From: JBOGED01 sp050743625
GTDB taxonomy: Bacteria > Actinomycetota > Nitriliruptoria > Euzebyales > Egibacteraceae
Assembly (NCBI GenBank): GCA_050743625.1
Contig: JBOGED010000140.1
Location: 1-8,264 of the forward strand
Length of the DNA stretch: 8,264 bases
Reading direction: 5' to 3'
Shown here piece by piece: positions 5,817 through 8,264 of the stretch. The notes under the pieces were generated by a model. The model was not told the origin of the DNA and searched no databases. It worked only from the letters and a program-made list of their open reading frames with translations. Within the stretch, counting starts at the first letter, position 1; each line of letters begins with the position of its first letter. The position numbers were made by a program, and so were the translations under genes.

Positions 5817-6173
5817 AACGTTGTCCCTTCGTTGTGCCTAGAGGGTCTGTGCCTTCGTGTCGTCGAGTGCAGCCGCACAGGTAGACGAGCCCAAGAACAC
5901 AAGCCAGGTAATCTCCCGAGTTCTTTCCGGTCCCCCTCCTGTGACGCCAATCAGCGAGTTTCACCTTCCCCCTGGCGCAACCTTGAACGACAGCAACCTA
6001 TCCGATGAGACTAGTCGAATGCAATAACAAATTTACGTCCCGGCAACTAGGACGCTTTCCGTAGAGGAGGCACAAATCGAAAAATTTGCGTATTACGGAG
6101 AGGGGTCTTATCCGACTCTCCAGTCTTAACCCTATCAATAGGCCGGCAGGCCGTGGATGAGATGGCTTGGCGC
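5817..6173. other. Gene-free interval with AT-rich patch and weak hairpin
   Basis: About 360 bases with no convincing gene. It holds the promoter region of the secreted-protein gene on its left side; no clear -35/-10 pair was picked. At 6028-6088 an AT-rich patch stands out against the surrounding GC, with a 7-bp inverted repeat CAAATTT (6028-6034) and AAATTTG (6082-6088), each flanked by AATA/TATT. At 6097-6121 a stem of 8 bp with a 3-base bulge (GGAGA..GTC with GAC..TCTCC) may terminate the minus-strand gene that ends at 6174, because T-rich sequence follows it on that strand. Confidence 0.35.
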
Positions 6174-6680
6174 CTAACGGCTAAACCTGATTGATTCGTC
6201 GGCGGCTCGCAGGTTTTCGGCGAAAGTCTTCGATGCGGCGGCCAACTCTTGGTAGGCGATGTCGATGGCGCCCATGACGGTCTTGAAGTCGCCGTTGACC
6301 GCCGAGGCGAAGCTGTTGGCACGTTGCAGCATGAAGGTCTTGAACTCTTCGGTGGACCGCAGCGCGTGGTCGAGCACCCTGGCGACATCGTGGTTGAGCG
6401 CGGTTTCGGCCTGGGTGGCTGCGGCGTGGCTCGCGCCTTGCCAGTCAGTGGCGGCTAACCGGTGCTTGGCCTGGGCGATGCGGCCACGGAGGTCGTCAGC
6501 CATCCGAATGAAGTGGTTGGCCAACGCGGTGGTGACATCGCTGATCTCGGCCTCCATCTGAGCCGAGAACCGCGAGGCTTGCACGCCCGACTGGATCGCC
6601 GCCACCCCAGTCTCGGTCATCACGCCCGCGGTTTCCAGGATGTCGGCGAGGTTGGCACCGATCTTGCCTCCGACTGCCAT
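6174..6680 (-). CDS. Helical W-x-G protein, possibly WXG100-like
   Basis: 168 aa; the ATG at 6680 is preceded by AGGGAG. The whole protein is predicted by eye to be alpha-helical: Ala-rich, almost no Pro, with heptad-like spacing. W80-Q-G82 followed by A-S-H-A-A-A-T-Q-A-E is a W-x-G turn between two long helices. With residues about 40-130 as the core, the turn falls near the middle, as in WXG100 proteins secreted by type VII systems. Against this, the protein is longer than the typical 100 aa, has a 40-residue N-terminal extension and a C-terminal helix (131-165), and shows no clear Y-x-x-x-D/E secretion signal. No signal peptide and no ESX partner are present in the window. It could instead be a structural or partner-binding helical protein. 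The gene itself is very likely real; the family is tentative. Confidence 0.6.
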   Translation of the reverse strand: MAVGGKIGANLADILETAGVMTETGVAAIQSGVQASRFSAQMEAEISDVTTALANHFIRMADDLRGRIAQAKHRLAATDWQGASHAAATQAETALNHDVARVLDHALRSTEEFKTFMLQRANSFASAVNGDFKTVMGAIDIAYQELAAASKTFAENLRAADESIRFSR

Positions 6681-6706
6681 GATGCTCCCTTCGTTTGAAA
6701 ACCACT

Positions 6707-6724
6707 GTTATGCATCAGAATAAC
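6707..6724. promoter_or_regulatory. Possible operator before the W-x-G gene
   Basis: An inverted repeat GTTAT-8-ATAAC is centred about 35 bases upstream of the minus-strand start at 6680, in a locally AT-rich patch where a promoter is expected. TATTCT on the minus strand overlaps it and may act as a -10 element. This is short symmetry only, so chance is possible. Confidence 0.22.
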
Positions 6725-6759
6725 CGTTTTGCGGTGACAGTGCGCCATCCCTGCGCTGC

Positions 6760-6779
6760 GCAGAGTGAGAGGCCGTGTG
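6760..6779 (+). repeat. 20-bp direct repeat, copy 1
   Basis: GCAGAGTGAGAGGCCGTGTG, identical over 20 bases to copy 2 at 6980-6999, with an offset of 220 bases. The CAGAGTGA core also occurs at 6816-6823 and, inverted, at 6973-6980. The pair brackets a cluster of palindromes. Confidence 0.9.
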
Positions 6780-6832
6780 GATAGGTGTCTCGCTATCAGC
6801 GCGCGAGCCGAGCGTCAGAGTGACGGGTCACA

Positions 6833-6868
6833 CTGCAGCTTTCCTCCGGATCCGGAGGAAAGCTGCAG
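6833..6868. repeat. 36-bp perfect palindrome
   Basis: A perfect dyad with no loop, centred on GGATCC between 6850 and 6851: the left half is CTGCAGCTTTCCTCCGGA and the right half is its exact complement. It could form a long hairpin or cruciform. It is not near the 3' end of any gene: the minus-strand gene starts at 6680 and the plus-strand gene at 7043. A simple terminator role is therefore unlikely, unless it insulates the two divergent genes. A smaller imperfect dyad (6816-6835, GTGAC-gg-GTCAC core) overlaps its left edge, and a 10-bp palindrome AGCGCGCGCT follows at 6873-6882. Confidence 0.9.
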
Positions 6869-6896
6869 GTTAAGCGCGCGCTGTCGGAACAAGAGT

Positions 6897-6928
6897 GCAG
6901 TTTTCCCTCGGATGCGGAGGAAAGCTGC
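6897..6928. repeat. Imperfect palindrome related to the 36-bp dyad
   Basis: 32-bp inverted repeat with two mismatched and two wobble positions. Its right half, CGGAGGAAAGCTGC (6915-6928), is identical to 6853-6866 in the perfect palindrome 62 bases upstream; its left half has drifted. It looks like a diverged second copy of the same element. Confidence 0.8.
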
Positions 6929-6965
6929 GCCTTCCCGGACCGCAGCCGGTGCTGACCCATCCGCG

Positions 6966-6995
6966 CGGCCTCTCACTCTGCAGAGTGAGAGGCCG
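6966..6995. repeat. 30-bp perfect palindrome
   Basis: A perfect dyad with no loop, centred on CTGCAG between 6980 and 6981, with arms CGGCCTCTCACTCTG and its complement. Its right arm is part of direct repeat copy 2, so the same half-site also appears alone at 6761-6775. It lies 47 bases before the histidine phosphatase start, within the likely leader or promoter region of the cobalamin gene pair. Confidence 0.9.
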
Positions 6996-6999
6996 TGTG
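6980..6999 (+). repeat. 20-bp direct repeat, copy 2
   Basis: Exact copy of 6760-6779. Here the repeat is fused to its inverted partner to form the 30-bp palindrome, whereas at copy 1 the left arm is replaced by CTGCGC-t-GCGCAG. Confidence 0.9.
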
Positions 7000-7042
7000 T
7001 GCAGGTGCACCCGCCCACGCTCCTCTAGAGTCCAGCCCTGCG

Positions 7043-7639
7043 ATGGACCGTCTGCTGCTGGTACGCCATGCGACCTCTCCAGGGACGCGCCGGGCGATCT
7101 TCCCGGCGACCACGGGAGCGCGCGCCAGCGACCCGTGCGAGCCGCTGGACCGGGCCGGCGAGGAGCAGGCCGCGAGGCTCGGCGCGGTCCTGCCGGCTTC
7201 CGATCACTGCTGGGCGTCGTTCGCCGTACGAGCGCTGCAGACCGCTCGGCTCGCGGGGCTTGACCCCGAGCCGTTGGCGGCGCTTGCCGAGTGCGACTTC
7301 GGCCGTTGGGCGGGGATGGCGCCCGCCGAGGTGGAGGACGCGGACGCGATGATGGGTTGGTACGCCGATCCGGACACCGCGCCCCACGGTGGCGAGCGCT
7401 TCGTCGATGTGCGGCAGCGCGCGGCGACAGTACTGCTCAGGGCGCGCGAGACGGGCGGGACGGTGATCGCGTTCACGCACGGGGGGCTTATCAAGGCCGC
7501 ACTGGTCGAGGCGCTCGGCTTGGGATCGGGCGCCGTCTGGCGGCTCGACGCGGCTCCCGCCTCGGTGACCGAGGTGCATCCCGCTGGCGGCGAGTGGCGC
7601 GTGGTGCGGGTGAACTGGACACCGGGGACGTTGGGGTGA
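7043..7639 (+). CDS. Histidine phosphatase, probable cobalamin-pathway (CobC-like)
   Basis: 198 aa. The histidine phosphatase (phosphoglycerate mutase-like) fold is marked by R-H-A-T (8-11; H9 the phospho-acceptor, with A in place of the common G), V-R-A-L-Q-T-A-R (62-69; catalytic-pocket Arg63), E-C-D-F-G-R-W (83-89; the acid) and F-T-H-G-G (144-148; second catalytic His146). In bacteria, alpha-ribazole phosphatases (CobC) of this family remove a phosphate late in cobalamin assembly. The next gene encodes CbiB/CobD, overlapping by one base (TGATG), so a role in cobalamin synthesis is likely but not proven, since the family has many substrates. The ATG at 7043 is the only sensible start; a strong ribosome binding site is not visible. 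The palindrome cluster lies directly upstream. Confidence 0.83.
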   Translation: MDRLLLVRHATSPGTRRAIFPATTGARASDPCEPLDRAGEEQAARLGAVLPASDHCWASFAVRALQTARLAGLDPEPLAALAECDFGRWAGMAPAEVEDADAMMGWYADPDTAPHGGERFVDVRQRAATVLLRARETGGTVIAFTHGGLIKAALVEALGLGSGAVWRLDAAPASVTEVHPAGGEWRVVRVNWTPGTLG

Positions 7640-8264
7640 TGTCCGCGTTGCTCTTGGGGTGGGTCGCCGACCGGGCCTTCGGAGACCCGAGGCGAGGCCA
7701 TCCCGTGGCCGGGTTCGGGCTGGTGGCGGAGCGTTTGGAGCGGCTGCTGTGGCATGACAGCCGGGGGACCGGCGCGGTGTTCGCCGCGACGCTGGTCGGT
7801 GGCGCGACCGCGGCGACATGCGCGGTACAGCGGCGGTTGGGGCCCCATCCCCGAGCCGCGCTTCTCACGCTCGTCACGTGGGCGGCCCTGGGCTCGCGGT
7901 CACTGGGCCTCCAGGCCGCGGGTGTGGGGAGCGCCGTGGCGAGGGGAGACCTCGACGCGGCCCGGCGCCGGTTGCCCGCGCTGTGCGGGCGGGACCCCTC
8001 GGGATTGGACGCGGGTCAGCTCTGCCGCGCGGTCGTCGAGTCCCTGGCCGAGAATACCGCGGACGCGGTGGTCGCCTCGCTGGTGTGGGGTGCGGCCACC
8101 GGCCCCGCGGGCGTTGTCGCGCATCGCTGCGTCAACACCCTCGACGCGATGGTCGGCCATCGATCGCCGCGGTACGAGCGGTTCGGCTGGGCGGCGGCTC
8201 GTCTGGACGACGGGATGAACTGGCTGCCGGCGCGGATCACCGCCTTGCTCGCGGCGGCGTGCGC
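7639..8264 (+). CDS. cobD: Adenosylcobinamide-phosphate synthase CbiB/CobD (partial, 3' end outside window)
   Basis: The frame is open for 208 codons to the window edge; the family is about 310-330 aa, so roughly the last third is missing. It starts M-S-A-L-L-L-G-W-V-A-D with G-D-P-R-R-G-H-P-V-A-G-F-G (15-27), the N-terminal signature. It continues with hydrophobic membrane segments (about 45-60 and 73-97) and the core C-G-R-D-P-S-G-L-D (116-124), V-E-S-L-A-E-N-T-A-D-A-V-V (133-145), VNTLDAMVGHRSPRYERFGW (165-184) and A-R-L-D-D-G-M-N-W-L-P-A-R (187-199). CbiB is a membrane protein that joins adenosylcobyric acid to aminopropanol (or its phosphate) to form the cobinamide arm of cobalamin. The ATG overlaps the upstream stop by one base with G-rich sequence before it, showing translational coupling. 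Confidence 0.95.
   Translation, partial: MSALLLGWVADRAFGDPRRGHPVAGFGLVAERLERLLWHDSRGTGAVFAATLVGGATAATCAVQRRLGPHPRAALLTLVTWAALGSRSLGLQAAGVGSAVARGDLDAARRRLPALCGRDPSGLDAGQLCRAVVESLAENTADAVVASLVWGAATGPAGVVAHRCVNTLDAMVGHRSPRYERFGWAAARLDDGMNWLPARITALLAAAC

Noticed and set aside
5413..5964. 183-codon minus-strand open frame overlapping the secreted-protein gene
   Set aside because: Arg/Tyr/Gln-rich low-complexity translation in another frame; the 5478-5816 frame has the signal peptide and ribosome binding site, and this one runs through the terminator hairpin.
6760..6999. CRISPR array
   Set aside because: Only two copies of the direct repeat, 220 bases apart, with palindromes instead of regular spacers and no cas genes.
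6681..7042. Cobalamin riboswitch before the cobalamin gene pair
   Set aside because: I looked for the B12-box and the other conserved riboswitch blocks and found none; the symmetry here is long palindromes instead.

Overview
The window is high-GC DNA with GTG and TTG starts, tightly coupled gene pairs, a DmdR/IdeR-type iron box, a PhoP-type PHO box, a Tat-exported PhoX and an Asp23/DUF2273 pair. Together these indicate an actinomycete (Actinomycetota). Genus and species cannot be read from the sequence.

Layout. (1) Positions 34-755, minus strand: an Asp23/Gls24 envelope-stress protein, translationally coupled behind a small two-helix DUF2273-type membrane protein. (2) Positions 756-1274: about 520 bases with no convincing gene. 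(3) Positions 1275-1688, minus strand: a divergent bifunctional-nuclease (BFN/DUF151)-like protein. (4) Positions 1731-3912: a degraded, iron-regulated siderophore locus. It holds an iron box, a short relic of an upstream gene, an almost intact IucA/IucC-family NIS synthetase, and an internally deleted, frameshifted remnant of a lysine/ornithine N-monooxygenase. (5) Positions 3932-5416: a PHO box and a Tat-exported PhoX-family phosphatase. Its 3' end faces a small secreted protein gene (5478-5816, minus) across a perfect bidirectional hairpin terminator. (6) Positions 5817-6173: a gene-free stretch with an AT-rich patch. (7) Positions 6174-6680, minus strand: a solitary helical protein with a W-x-G turn, possibly WXG100-like. 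(8) Positions 6681-7042: an intergenic block packed with perfect palindromes and direct repeats. (9) Positions 7043-8264: a histidine phosphatase of probable cobalamin pathway role, coupled by a one-base TGATG overlap to CbiB/CobD, which runs off the window.

How the genes relate. The middle of the window is a nutrient-scavenging segment, with iron acquisition under a probable iron repressor and phosphate acquisition under a probable PhoP box. The siderophore part is decaying: the synthetase keeps every family motif visible by eye, but the hydroxylase that would supply N-hydroxylated amines has lost about three quarters of its length, and the gene before the synthetase is reduced to fragments. 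The cobalamin pair at the right end looks ordinary and intact.

The observations most worth checking are the two gene relics around an intact synthetase, the iron box shared with the BFN-like gene, the PHO box that starts inside the dead monooxygenase, and the palindrome cluster before the cobalamin genes. I found no wholly new system that I could defend. All family assignments were made by eye, without database searches.
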